Shown here in pieces: positions 22,014 through 33,539 of a stretch of DNA of 64,000 nt. The notes under the pieces are model-generated. The model searched no databases, was not told the DNA's origin, and saw nothing but the letters and a program-made list of their open reading frames with translations. Position 1 is the stretch's first letter, and each line of letters opens with the position of its first letter. The stretch covers positions 1 through 64,000 of the forward strand of contig JADNRV010000241.1 in the NCBI GenBank assembly GCA_015499995.1, read 5' to 3'. The translations under genes were made by a program, and so were the position numbers. The DNA comes from Flammula alnicola (Eukaryota; Basidiomycota; Agaricomycetes; Agaricales; Strophariaceae).

Positions 22014-22815
22014 ATGTCGCAGTACTCCTCAAAATGGCTCCAAGTCTCTGAGCCTTTCCCTCACGTTTTGCACATTGAATTGGCCAGGTATGTTTCCTTC
22101 CTCTTCCATATATCCCAGCTGACAATGTCGTGCACGCAGAACACCGGTGAACGCGTTTTGCAGGGAGTTTTGGATTGCTTCTGGCAAGCTTTTCGATGCT
22201 CTAACGGAAGATGGATACGATGTTCGGGCAGCTGTTGTGTCCTCAAGTTTTCCTAACGTTTTCTCTGCTGGGCTTGACTGTACGTCTCACTACCTCCGGT
22301 TCGATCAAACCAACCTCTAAACCCTCTCAGTAAGTGAGGCCGCTGCTCTCGGCTCAAAAACCGTCTTGGACAACGCCCGCACATCTCTGCAAAAACGGAA
22401 GATGATCCTTTCATTCCAAAGCGCCCTCGGTGCCCCCGAGCGTGCACCATTCCCCGTCATCGCTGCCGTGCACGGGGACGTCATCGGACTCGGTGTCGAC
22501 CTGATCGCAGTTTGTGATATTCGTTACGCCGCCTCCAACACGAGCTTCGCTATCAAGGTGGGGGTTTCTTTTTCACATTGGTTAGTCTTGTTTAATTGTG
22601 CCATCATCCACAGGAAGTCGGCATCGGCCTCGCACCGGGCATTGGCTCGCTGGCGTTCCTGCCCAAGATCACCGGGAACCACTCTCTCGTGCGCGAGCTC
22701 ACGTACACCGCACGTCCATTCTCAGCCGCTGATGCCGAAAGGCTGGGCCTGGTGTCAAAGGTCGTCCAGGGTGGCCGGGATGAGGTCGTGAAGGAGGCTC
22801 TCGGGCTCGCCGCAC
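22014..22815 (+). pseudogene. Dienoyl-CoA isomerase/enoyl-CoA hydratase-like, 3'-truncated copy
   Basis: Four exons (22014-22087, 22140-22279, about 22331-22557, about 22614-22815) match the first four exons of the intact gene at 48629..49761 almost codon for codon: MSQYSSKWL, FSAGLD, GLGVDLIAVCDIRYAAS, GIGLAPGIGSLAFLP. Homology stops after KEALGLA at about 22806, where the intact copy continues RFIAGKSP. The last two exons and the peroxisomal tail are missing, and unrelated antiporter-like sequence follows. The reading frame is otherwise undamaged, so truncation is recent. Confidence 0.85.
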
Positions 22816-24200
22816 TGCCTACCTTGTTATCCAATTCATTCCCAGTTTCGACGCACAGTTCCAGCTCTCAGGATGCGCGTTTAGCGAGCGAACCAGATGA
22901 TGGCGCCGTCACCGCTTCCGACTCCATCTCTTCGATGAAATCTTCAGTAAAGGCATCATATACCCTGATTCCTGCTCTAACACTCCTCCTCCCCCTCCTA
23001 ATGATCTCTTGGGGTCCTCCATAACATCCGCATCCATTCTCTCAACATCCACCCAGCGCACCCTGATCGACACCGGCTACTTCGGCTTCTCTCACTAATA
23101 TTTGAGGCGGGTGTATCTCTGGACGCAGCCTCCTTAAAATTAATGCTAGACAACGCGGGGTTGGGCAGTGTCGCAGCATTGCCGGGCGTTCTCCTGCCTG
23201 TAGCACTGACCATGGGGCTGCGCATGGGCGCCTATGGGTATACGGGTCTGGAGGCGTTTGCCTGTGGGCCTCACTTTCGTTGACTTCATTGGGGACAACT
23301 CTGACGCTTTTGGCGCCTGGGCCTGCGACGACGGCGAAGTCGGGTTCTCGGAGAAGAAAACCGGAAATTTCACGGACATGGACCTGAGACGCACACGCGT
23401 AGGCTGCATCCTCGTTTGTGTGGCGCTCTTGGACGATGTGCTGGGTCTGGTCATTGCAGGGATAATACCTCAAGCCGAGTCGGAGGTGGTGCCAACATAC
23501 GGTGGCCGACTATCATGCACCCAGTACTCGTTTTAATCGCGTTTGGTTTCGGGACTCCAGTTGTGGTAATGGGGCTTAGAAAGGTGGTTATATTTAATTG
23601 GAGGGACGTATGGGAGAGCGTCCGGGTCTCAGCCGCCGTGGTCTCTTCTTGATCTGTCTTCGACGTCGACGTCGATAACAGTGATGATACCTCAACCTCC
23701 AATGCGCACCACTATTCAACGCCAACTTTCTCCAAGCACTCCATGCCCGCAGTTCTTTCTCGTTGCTATCGTCCTCACCTTGATGGCTTTTGTAGCGGAT
23801 TCGGGGTATGCGGGCACTAGCGAGTTATTCGGAGCGTACCTTGCAGGTGCATTGGTCGGTTATGTATTTGGGAAGGAGGATGTAGCAAATGGAGGAGAAG
23901 ATAAACCATCTGGAGAAGTTTCAGGCCTCGTAGACGCCATCATTGCTCCTCCCATGCGACCGACGAGATAATGGAGGAGCAAAGATCAAGACCATTAAGA
24001 GCATTAGATTGAACACCGCCCACGACGCTTTCGTAGCTTATCTGCAGTCTATACTTACGCATCTGCTAAGTCCACTCTTCGTTCGCCTCCATCGGGGCGG
24101 CGTTGTCCGTCAAAGCAATGTTCACAACGCATCCAAACGCGGTGCAGGTTGTTATTAACAAATACCCTTATTTCTTCTGGCAAGTCATTTTATTTCTTTG
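22816..24200 (+). pseudogene. Cation/proton antiporter (Na+/H+ exchanger family), degenerate
   Basis: Fragments in changing frames, in the right order for a CPA-type membrane antiporter: LLLPLLMISWGPP, TGYFG then LSLIFEAGVSLDAASLK, LPVALTMGLRMG, RRTRVGCILVCVALLDDVLG, FLVAIVLTLMAFVADSGYAGTS, LFGAYLAGALVGY, LSPLF then FASIGAALSVKAMF. At least three frameshifts (near 23090, 23270 and 24080) and in-frame stops make it non-functional. Recognised from family motifs; the precise subfamily (Kha1-like) is a guess. Its 5' end is fused to the truncated isomerase copy, marking a rearrangement breakpoint near 22810. Confidence 0.7.
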
Positions 24201-24714
24201 ATCTTACCTTACTTGTAGCTAACCGCCTGCCAATGTAATTTTACAGGAACGGGAGATGCGACAGTTCTTTTCGCCGTCAATCTGGTCCACTCCTCGTTAA
24301 CATTGCGTCTCGCCTGAGGCATCTCCCGATCGTGTTCTTCTTGGATTTCTGTTGTTATCGAATGATGCCTGACGAGTTTACATTTCTTAGTATCCTGCCA
24401 ACATCTTTAGAGGAATCCGTAACTGAGCGAGATGGTGGTGGCTTCCTAATCACTGGATCCAGTTCTGACACCACGGAGCTTGGAGTATCATGGACTTTCC
24501 CTCCGACATGGTCTCGCCTTGTGTGCGCATGAGTCTTGAGCTCGTTTCCACTTATTCTCTCTAACACAATCACACAATTTCTGTGTTAATTTCACGAATA
24601 AATAGATAAACTAACGTTGTAGCCGACAAGATAGCTAGGTGTCCAAAAAAGTTTGTGCAAATTTACAGTAAGAGTGCTGGTTCCTCGAGGATGAGTTTGA
24701 AGAAGAGGTTGACG
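24201..24714. other. No gene seen
   Basis: Short frames only. Some of 24201-24330 may be the last remains of the antiporter pseudogene. 24540-24714 is AT-rich and probably 3' flank of the DUF6534 gene. Confidence 0.4.
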
Positions 24715-26377
24715 CTACGCGTAATCTGAGGCCTTCGATTTCGTATCCGCCCCATCGTGTGCATCCTTGGACTGTATTTCGAGAAAGGTATACCCATCAG
24801 TACTCCATATTAATACCTGAAGCAGAAGGATTGAACTCGCCGACATGATGGCCATCTCGTTCCCAGGCTCCCGCCTCACATCCACATTCCGTATAACGTT
24901 GATGGACGTCGGCTGCAGCGTAGTGGCAGAGGAAGCCTCCAAGTTCTCGTCCTGGAACAATGTGAGGTGGTTCATAATGGTCGTGCTGGTATTTCCGTTG
25001 AATCTACCCTGAGTTGTTGCGTGCGAGTTGAGTGCCGCCATCATTGCATTCGAATATAGTTTACCGAGGACGAGGAAGCTAAAGAAGGTAGAGAGACATG
25101 AATATAAATACGACAAGGGCTCGACATACGCCAATGACGCTGCATGTACGTACAATATGTAGTGATAGTTGAGGAATTTCTCGACTTGCCAGAGGATCAG
25201 CTCCACGGTGGCACCGGAGGCAGTAATCAGTCCGGTTTCGACTGAAAGCCTGATTAACCGTTTGAGGGTGGTGTCGGTCTTGCGGAAGTGAGACTGGCGG
25301 CGGATTGTTTTGACGAGCTGATGAATGGGAGATTGGGCTTTAGTATCCCAGAAAACCATAGGGAATAGAGTTGCTCACGATGGTCACCGTGCTAATCGCG
25401 ATGAGAATATCACAAACTGCATCTCCAGCAAGCCAGATCTATGTTGGTCGTTGATAAATATGTAGCTGTATGAAGGTCTATTATGAGCTCACCGTAATGA
25501 ATGTGGATAGCTCGTAGAATGCTTTGAAACTACGACCTCGTATCGCATTCTGAAGTGCGCCGATTAGTTAGATTAAGACGGCCGAGCAACCAAAGAAGTG
25601 GCTTACAGTGATACCAACATAGAATACCATAACACATTGAAGACTTGATATCTTTCAAAAAGGTTTAACGGAGATCAAGAAGCACTTGGCAACAAAACGT
25701 ACCGCACAGATGATGAGAGGAAGCCACACGCTCCTAGTCAATTTGAAGATCCTGTACGCAAAGAAAAATTGGACCATCGAGGCGACTGTTAATGCAACTC
25801 CAATGAGCATTCGCACAAGTAAGATAGTAAGGAAGTAACTTGCTGATACCGCTCAGCGGTGCTATTGGTACCAAAGACCAATGCTGGAACATCAAGCTAT
25901 TTGCATCTCCCCATCCGGTCCCAAATGCCACCCAGGCGTTTATTAAGGTGAATAAAGTGAATACAACCTCGAACCCAAATACCACGCCGACTGTTTCATC
26001 AAAGATTAGCTGCCGTGTCAATTTTGCATGAAAGTGCCAATACCCAGCCATTTAATCCCCAACCTATCGTTGGGAAACGTGTTATAGTAACTTTCTGTTT
26101 TTAATAAAGGATTAATGGAGGCATATTCTACGCTCAGTTCCCTTGTACTTACGGACTTGCATGGTCAGGACGCCGACGAGTATGCATCCGAGCATGTACC
26201 CAAGGGCCTATTAATGATACCTTTCAGATGAGTTTCTGTGGCGTTGTTCATTAACCACCCTCAGCTCACCAGAGGGCCCGTACTATTCGTAAGAATGATT
26301 CAGAACCGAAAGACAGCCTTCAATGGGATTCTTGCTCACAGGGGACCGGTTTCACCAATACCTGGGATGAAGGTCAT
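24715..26377 (-). CDS. DUF6534-type integral membrane protein
   Basis: Eleven exons join in frame: 26377..26340, 26282..26270, 26207..26153, 26094..26044, 25990..25850, 25785..25703, 25651..25607, 25549..25493, 25438..25379, 25317..25154, 25078..24715. The total is 1,071 nt (356 residues). The start MTFIPGIGETGPL and the segments LVGVLTMQVQSYYNTFPNDR, VASMVQFFFAYRIFKL, FITIWLAGDAVCDILIAIS, TLKRLIRLSVETGLITA and FFLVLGKLYSNAMMAALNS follow the layout of the basidiomycete DUF6534 family, with about seven membrane spans and a polar C-terminal tail. Members are abundant in mushrooms and functionally uncharacterised. The 13-bp exon (26282..26270) is unusually small but needed for frame. The gene appears intact. 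Confidence 0.85.
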
Positions 26378-26740
26378 CACTGAAGGTTAAGATATTGGGC
26401 CGAATGAGAGCAGAGATCAGAATAATAAATGCAGGTGGACAAGGGTCTGCTTATATGCACTCAGAAACTTGGAGATCGCCATAGAATTAGAGTACTAATA
26501 CTAGGAGAAATTGATATTTGAATTGCTCGGACCCATCATGAAGAGAAGGAAGGTCCAAATATTCATCTGTATAGGCTCTCGGTGATAGCAGGAACCCGAA
26601 ATAATGATGAAGCTATCCACAAAATGCCTTCCATATGATAGCATCATTAGTACCAAGGCTGTGAATGTCATGAACAAAAAGCGAGACTACTTGAGCAAAG
26701 AATTCCTGGACTAGGCCAGGACCGCGCCATGAGCGGGAAA
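26378..26740. other. No gene seen
   Basis: Upstream flank of the DUF6534 gene; no supported frame. The phrase actacttgagcaaagaattcctggac at 26690-26715 closely resembles exon sequence of the aryl-alcohol oxidase at 37464-37490, so a short fragment of that gene may have landed here. Confidence 0.35.
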
Positions 26741-27175
26741 CCCTCTATTCGTGTACAGTATCCGCCCAAACTAAAAAATGCAGCGTGTCTGGATGGCGAT
26801 CGCACATGAACATAAATGCGACGAATGCGAGTGCAGTACCCTGCGGGAATGAAGTGGCCATGGGAACTTTGATACAATAAGCGCCCACACTGCGGGTGTG
26901 AAATGTCCATGGACCTCCCCTACCCAAATTTAGAAACATAAGCCGCGGGATTCTCTGTAACACTCTGTTCATGTGCAATCCACACCTGCACGCGCCGCTT
27001 TTCTGGCTTTAGGTGGGGATTGTACACGAGCGGGAAAATTCCCTGTTCATGTTCAATCCATGCTTGCACCATATTTTTTAGTTTCAGTGGTATCGTACAT
27101 GACCGGCGAAATTCTTTGTTCATGTGCAATCCCTCCCGCACTCGCCGCTTTGGTGCCCGTTCGGTGAGTACTATT
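26741..27175. repeat. Degenerate minisatellite, unit about 85 bp
   Basis: Recurring gttcatgtgcaatcc, c(g/a)cacctgcacgcgccgct and tttagg(t/g)ggggattgtaca phrases at about 85-bp spacing, with alternate units diverged. More units appear at 27745-27890 beyond a MITE insertion. Confidence 0.6.
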
Positions 27176-27296
27176 TCTAGGGCACCCATTTGTATACCAC
27201 CCACCCACCGTGTTTACATTGGAAACTCGTGATACTTATATCTGGTTCATTTATTCTGGGTTGCCTCGTCCCGAAATTGCTTCAAAGGATGCTACT

Positions 27297-27708
27297 TAGT
27301 GATGGGCACGGGTAACCCGCGGGCGAATTTTTGTCGACCCGCACCCGTACCCGCCAAAACCCGCACCCGTGGCCACGGGTATGGGATCCCGTGCTTGCAG
27401 GTACGGGTTTGCACGGGACCCGTGGGTACAGAAACCCATGCGGGTTTGATGGGGGCATCGTGAGAATTTGTGCAATGTTGAATTAGAATTAGAATAAATT
27501 TGGGCAACTACATTACATAATTATTTATTCAAGTAACTAAAGAATATATTTGACACATTTCGGAGTTTCCCGTGTGCCGGCCGAAAACCCGTGACCCAGG
27601 CGCACGGGTGCGGGTTGGCTGAGGGTCACTCAAAGTGCACCCGCACCCGCACCCGCCACACCCGTACCCGCAAACCCGCACGGGTGTCGGCACCCGTGCC
27701 CAACACTA
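27297..27708. mobile_element. 412-bp hAT-type MITE
   Basis: Ends are TAGTGATGGGCACGGGTAAC (27297) and, inward from 27708, TAGTGTTGGGCACGGGTGCC. An 8-bp duplication ATGCTACT flanks it at 27289-27296 and 27709-27716. Its interior is rich in acccg(c/t)acccg repeats and has no gene. Ends resemble those of the full hAT element at 17053 (TAGGGATTGGCACGGGT), so the two are probably related families. Confidence 0.9.
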
Positions 27709-27744
27709 ATGCTACTTATTCTCGAGTCATCCGAGTTCCATGAG

Positions 27745-27890
27745 CAGCGAGATTCTCTGCTCATATGCTATCCCCACCCGTGCGCCCCATTTTGATGTCT
27801 TTGGGTGCGTATTTACTTAGGCGGCCAAATTGTTTATGTACATCCCGCACCCAATTTTAGAAGCACGGCGCATGAGGGTGAGCGTACATA
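27745..27890. repeat. Further units of the 85-bp minisatellite
   Basis: gctatccccacccgtgcgcc, ttgggtgcgtatttac and catcccgcacccaatttta match units of 26741..27175. Confidence 0.5.
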
Positions 27891-28030
27891 GACATTTATA
27901 ATCCCAATTCTTGCCCTCAACTCGTCTACACCCCCGGAGACTCCAATTGTGTTTGTCTCGTGCCTTTTATTCACCAGGGTAGGATTCCATAGGATATCGT
28001 GTCATTGTCAACAGTACAGCATGCACTTGG

Positions 28031-28114
28031 TGACACACTCCCCTTAATCTGGAAATAGCAAATGTGCGACACACCGAGATGGACTTCGACAACCCTGGTG
28101 TGGAGTGTGTCAAG
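28031..28114. mobile_element. Miniature element of about 84 bp with TGACACACTCC ends
   Basis: tgacacactccccttaat at 28031 and, inward from 28114, tgacacactccacacca. The cgacacaccga and cttcgacaac motifs between them match subterminal motifs of the 1.07-kb element at 19856. It looks like an extreme internal-deletion derivative. No clear target duplication. Confidence 0.5.
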
Positions 28115-28500
28115 GATTGACTACGTCGAGGCTTACATTAGAGAACTTTGCAAGGTTCGTCATTGGTCCTCGTCCCTCCCTCAGAAGACAATAATGAAAC
28201 AAGAAATAAGATTCTACGGGGATTGGATAGCAGAAGGACAGAGAGGCAGGGCAGTGCAAGCGCACATTGCTCGTAAGTGCCTTTCGTCTCAATTTTTCCG
28301 TTTGTACTTCATTTCAAAATGCCTTTTCCTTTCCCAGGTACATCCGATCCGCTATATGGGCTAGTGACAACGCTGATCGAGAACGCCAGGCAACCGACGT
28401 GGTACCATCCCAATCGCCTCGGCGTATACCTCACCACCATCCCACCCTCTAATTTACCTTGGACTAACCCGTCGAGGGTTTGTCGACCCCGGGTTCTCTG
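28115..28500 (+). CDS. Hypothetical gene fragment, two exons
   Basis: An exon reading EAYIRELCKVRHWSSSLPQK and then KQEIRFYGDWIAEGQRGRAVQAHIA ends at a good donor (gtaagtgcc, about 28273). The acceptor ttcctttcccag at about 28338 leads to TSDPLYGLVTTLIENARQ..WYHPNRLGVYL and a stop at 28500. Composition looks coding, but I do not recognise it. The 5' end abuts the miniature element at 28031, so the beginning may be lost. Confidence 0.35.
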
Positions 28501-29402
28501 AAACCCATACCTTGGTCGTCTAGCTTCCTTCAAGTTGGCGTTATAAAACCAGAATCATGCCTGGAATGCATCAAGGTTATATGCCAAAAGTACCTCATTC
28601 CCTAAACTGACGTACACAATCTCAAACTTATCCTGGATTATAGGGCCTGGAATCCGTGAACTTGAACATTTTGGGAAAGCCTTGGATTCTTTCCCTTCAA
28701 CGGGTATGGGGATCCGATGTCCGCGGTCGAAGTTCCCACTTCCGTGGATATGTGGAATCGGCATTGCACTCGGCGTAATCAACTGTACAACATTTTCTCT
28801 CTGTGGGCATCTCGCTGGGACTTGCGGTGGGACCCACAGTCCCTGCTTCTAGGATATTTTACGGCAACTTTTGGCAACTCTTCTGATGATGGAAAGTGTC
28901 AAAATACATTCTGCTTCTAGAATGTTTCACAGCAAACTTTAGGCAACACTTCTAATGATGGAATTGTTAAAAATGAGCGGCGATGATACTTAGTTCAAGC
29001 TAAAGACGTCTGATGCACTGGTAACTCTTATCAGAAGGTTATCCGACCAGGACCGAGTCTTTCGCAGATTCTCGAACTTTCAATCGACCCAGTTTGCCCG
29101 TGTCCAACATGAGATGGAACTCTAAATTAATCTAGCCCACCTCTAGTTTAGGGCTTTTTTTACACAGGCATTCAATTGGATTTGTTAGTTTTTCATCCCT
29201 GTATAAAACTCGGCGAATTTAGAAAAAGAACCATATCAACTGCGAGAGATCCCAATGTTCTCCTGCTCTTTCGGTGCCGTCTAATCCTATTTTTGGGTCT
29301 TTTAGAATATTGTTGATAAACGGCATCGGTTTAAAGAGTAATCTTCAGAATCTGCACCAGAAGCCTGACTGGAGGTCAGAATGTCCATTGCAATTGATAA
29401 TA
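28501..29402. other. No gene seen
   Basis: Short unrelated frames only. Two near-copies of ttctgcttctaggatattttacggcaac occur at about 28847 and 28910. Likely 3' flank of the UbiA gene. Confidence 0.4.
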
Positions 29403-30445
29403 TCACTTCATTTGGTCATAATATATGGACAAGGCGACATCGTTGAAAGCGGTGGCCAGGAGATGGCTGAGCATAAGCCATACCTAAACAATCAATCTGA
29501 GATCACAGCCATTTGAATCAGCGCACAGAACTCACGTTATAGATACGGAAACTCCTCTCATCTGATGTCTTTTGACGTAAAAAGAAAATATGCACACTCA
29601 GGGATATCCCAAGGAGTGTATAGAGTTTTGCCGCAAGGGAATTTGCGCTGCATATCCGGGGAAGAACGAGCGACCAGACAACAAGGAAGACCCCAATTGA
29701 TACACGGGTTACATTTTGTCCGAGATGAATAGTGGTTGTTCGACGCCCCATTTTTTGGTCGCCTTCAATATCTGCCAAGTCTTGCACATGAACGGTGGTG
29801 CATATTACCGCCCATGATAGTACCAGCGCTAGTATAATGTTAGGCTGGCGAGGGAGTGATCCAACTGCGAAAGTTCAAGATATTTGCATTTATGACAGAG
29901 GAATAGAAGTTAAATGAATCACTTAATACTGTGGTTGCCCCCGTCTCGAGAACCGCATAGCCGAAACCATTGATTACATTCTTCCAAATGTAATGACTGT
30001 TCAAGCGGAGGTGGTCATATGAGTATACCAGACCGCAGAAGACTACGCTGGGAATCATCAACTCTCGACCTCCTAGCAGCCAGGAGACCAGCAGGCAGAT
30101 ACAATTCAATGCTTTTGAAAGGAATTGCGCTGTGGATATTGTGACACGTCCAGATGGCAGTGGTCTCCATGGTTTATTAAGCTTGTCTTCATCAATGGAG
30201 AGTGATTGATTATCGACGTCGATTAAAAAGAGGTGAGCGAGCACCCATACGGGAACCAAGATCGCTCTCATCGTAGAAATGTCTTTTGATACCATGAAAG
30301 CAAATCCTGACTGTTAATAATATTAGATTAAAGCTGCTTCACATCAATCGGCGCTTACAACTGGAAATAGTATTGTCTTAATATCCGACCGAACGAACAG
30401 ATATGCCGTCTTGAGGTGAAATAACACCCTTGCGCCAGCACACAT
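29403..30445 (-). CDS. UbiA-family prenyltransferase
   Basis: Four exons, 30445..30359, 30310..29923, 29864..29536 and 29483..29403, join in frame to 294 residues. UbiA enzymes are membrane proteins that attach, or in some fungal cases cyclise, prenyl diphosphates. The first Asp-rich region is IDVDNQSLSIDEDKLNKPWRP (residues about 59-79); the second is QDLADIEGDQKMGRRT (about 186-201). Several hydrophobic helices are present (AILVPVWVLAHLFLI, IILALVLSWAVICTTV). The short start MCAGARVLFHLKTAYLFVRSD fits the family, where a membrane helix precedes SDIKTILFP. It ends WLMLSHLLATAFNDVAL..YYDQMK. It is 371 bp downstream of the alcohol oxidase on the same strand. Substrate unknown; role in a meroterpenoid or sesquiterpenoid pathway is inference. 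Confidence 0.85.
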
Positions 30446-30816
30446 TTGTTTTCTTGGGAAAAGAAGATGTCTCAGTTTGAAGTTGAAGCGTATCAAAAGT
30501 GACTTACCTACTAGTGATAAGCTGGTTCTTGGGTTTTGAACTGATAGTCAATAACGACTCAAGAGTATTCAATCGCTTGCCAACCTCTTATACCAAATGG
30601 CACTTATCATCACTAATTGAGCGGAAATGGAATGTAGGTACTAATCGTACACACCAGGAACCATACGCCATATGGATATCTGTAGGATTGAACACTATTT
30701 TAAAATCTGATGAACACGGACAGTACATGAACTGGCAAGACTGTCAAGAAGCAGAAACCACCTATTTGGATTATTTCTTAGGGCGGTTTGCGCGACGACA
30801 GCATGCATCCGATTTA
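30446..30816. other. Spacer between UbiA and alcohol oxidase genes
   Basis: 371 bp that must contain the UbiA promoter and the oxidase 3' end. A plus-strand frame crosses it (30499-30888), but it runs through the last oxidase exon in antisense and is not supported. Confidence 0.5.
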
Positions 30817-33539
30817 TCAGAACCAATGAATGTCGAGTTCGTGAGCAATCAGGAGAGCTGCCTTCTCCCCTATTGCAATCGCCGTTGAATAGGTATTCTG
30901 TTGTGCAAATGTGAGTCTATCATATCTGACGGACGTGACCAAGGTTAGCTCACTGCATTGACATTCGAAGGAGGAATTGATACATCTAATTCACCGTCAG
31001 GAATTGGTAAATGCGCGGCTGAAACCGAAATGATGTTTAGCTGACCAGCAATTTTGAGACCTTCAACGCCATAAACATTGAGCTTAGGATCAACCACTCC
31101 GCCGCGTTCTCTCGGTTTCATGGCACAGGTTCCCATCTTTCATGTGTCATCAATTCGCGGTACATGTACTATGAAATAAACTTACCGAGTGCCAAGCAGT
31201 AGCCACTATTTATGTAGATTAATAAAGTATTCGCCCACTCACAAAATGGAATTACATACCAGTATGGCGATGATAGTGATCAATCGCCGCATCATCATCA
31301 GCGTCGTAGGTAATCTTGGGAGCATGTATATCAACTGGGCTGGTCTCCGTAGTCGTTATGGCATTGCTTCCCTCTGGGAATTGTGGGTGGGATTGTGGGA
31401 CAGGGCCGCGATACACAGGGAGTCTACGCATGATTTCGCGACTACGCTTGTATGCCCATCGTAAAATTGCGATATCAGACAGTCTGCAACCCAAAAACTC
31501 CCATTGGCTTTCAAATATCAGAACGTGGACATAAAATGAGGCGTACTCTGTCATAAAACCGGTGTCAAAATCGAGAGGGGCATATACATCGTCAGATATG
31601 ATGTGAACACTGCCACGACATGCAGGATATGCCTAAATTCACCATTGAAGAAAGCGCGTTTAGATATATAGATGCAAAGAACTAGTATTTCACTTACTGG
31701 AAAGTAACCTCCAGTCATAAACTTAGTGGGCGGTATCCCTAGTTGCTTCGATAGGTCGGTAGCCGGAAGTCTAGGAAAGTGTATCGATTCTCCGCCGTTT
31801 GACTGAACTGATTGAAAGCATACCTTGGAGATCCCTTCATCCATAATATAGGCTTGTCTGGTTTGTTGTGAAAGAAATCCCTCCAGCGAGATTGGAACTC
31901 GGGCCCGAGTTCGTGTAACTCATCTTCGCGAGGACGCAGCTTAATTCCAGCATCCACACCACTGGAATAATACATGGGTATGTCATTACAAAATAAGAGA
32001 CAAATGACGGACTTGCTTCCCAGGAGTCCAGTTCCATCTTTGGTCCACATATCAAGCTGTTCTTGAGTCGGTGTTTAATTCAAAAGAAACGACTACACAA
32101 AGAATTAGATGTGCTTACTTTTTGTCTCGTCGGGATCACCTCGAACCAGAGCATCGTAGGTGTCAACGATAGGATCAACAAAGTAGGCAGCCCCCACAAG
32201 GAGATGATCTAATAGAAATTCAATTGATGACGAGTAGATATGACTTATGGTGTGCTCACCTTGATAATTCTCTCCCACTCCTGGAAGATCTACAATCTGA
32301 GGAATTCCTATCTTCTTGAGGCGCTCTGCAGCACCGATTCCCGAACGTTCCAGGATCGCCGATGATCCCAGGGTACCTGCAGATATCACTATTAATCGGG
32401 ACGCACGAACAGTACGAGCCACTGGATCTGCATTTGGTCGTATAAACTTGTCGTTAAAGAACTCTATGCCTACGGCACGTTTATTCCTGGAGAAAGACAA
32501 ATCAACTCTCTGAATAGGGATATTGAGATATGCGTAACATGCTCAAATATTACGCGCTTTACTCGACAGCCGTCGAGGACCTCAAGATTCTTGTTTTCTG
32601 GCTGATTATAGATGAAATTATGCTGGGAGATGTGAGTCGAATGCTAGAAGGAAAGGCTATCCATGAGACTTACAGCTGCATCCTGTCGTTTGCCTGTCTT
32701 TTCATCGATCCATCTAATATCTTTCGTCAATCTTCATTCATGGCGACCGGCGGGAAGAAAATCCTACTTGGGAACTCTCTGTGAAATGGAAATAAGCTTC
32801 GCTCTCATCGAGCTTAAAGACAAACTTACGGCAAAAACATTCAGGGAATCGGCGTGCATCGAATTATATTCCTTGCTATATGACCTATCCTTCTCTACCT
32901 TGGGACCAAACTCAACGAATTGTTGAGCAGAAAGATCGTAGTGACCTCCAAGGGAGACTTTAAGAGGGCCAGAATATCCATGAGTGGGAAGATCAGGGTT
33001 GACTTGATAGGTTTCCGCCTAGGCAGTTATATCAATATGGGCTGCTGTCCAAAGGCAACTGAATATGATATACCTTACGTAGAAGGGAAATAATTTCTTT
33101 AGATCCCCATCCTGGATTGTTATGTTCGGTCTCCCAATCATCGTAATCCGATGCGGAGGCACGATTATACATAAGCCAGTTTACGGCTGATCCGCCTCCC
33201 ACACATCGGGCAGTGTGGACAAAGATGTTGCGCCCGCCGACTGCATCGCTGGGTTTACTAACGTGCAAAGTCGTTGTGTTGCTTCCTGGAGCGATATGCC
33301 TGATATATCGCCCAGGCTGGATGTGGTCTATCATGTCCTTTGTGTGAGGCCCGGCTTCAAGAACTAGAATCTTCAGTGACGGATCTGCCTTTGCTAGACG
33401 TCCTGCAGTCACGCAGCCAGCGGTACCACCTTGTACATCGCAGTGAGCGAAATATAGACGTTAAATTCACGAATTCAACGAACGTACCTCCAGCAAATAT
33501 AATATCGTATTCATTCTGAGAAAGTGGGGCGTCGGACAT
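30817..33539 (-). CDS. GMC oxidoreductase, alcohol (methanol) oxidase type
   Basis: Seventeen exons join in frame: 33539..33488, 33429..33074, 33018..32830, 32778..32768, 32713..32674, 32622..32563, 32509..32260, 32208..32119, 32061..32013, 31961..31824, 31770..31698, 31632..31547, 31483..31260, 31205..31186, 31136..31046, 30985..30954, 30897..30817. The total is 1,842 nt (613 residues). FAD-dependent; oxidises alcohols to aldehydes with release of H2O2. Seen: the FAD-binding FAGGGTAGCVTAGRL (residues about 15-29) and LEAGPHT; CVGGGSAVNWLMYNRAS; the GMC signature in SAGTLGSSAILERSGIG; and the C-terminal His/Asn pair in AWHSMGTCAM (His about 545) and NVNANTY (Asn about 588), typical of alcohol oxidase rather than the His/His pair of aryl-alcohol oxidase. 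No signal peptide, and no SKL-type tail (ends DIHWF). Apparently intact. The 11-bp exon at 32768 is required for frame. Confidence 0.9.

Noticed and set aside
30499..30888. Plus-strand 129-codon frame between the UbiA and alcohol oxidase genes
   Set aside because: Runs antisense through the final oxidase exon and the spacer; no recognisable product.
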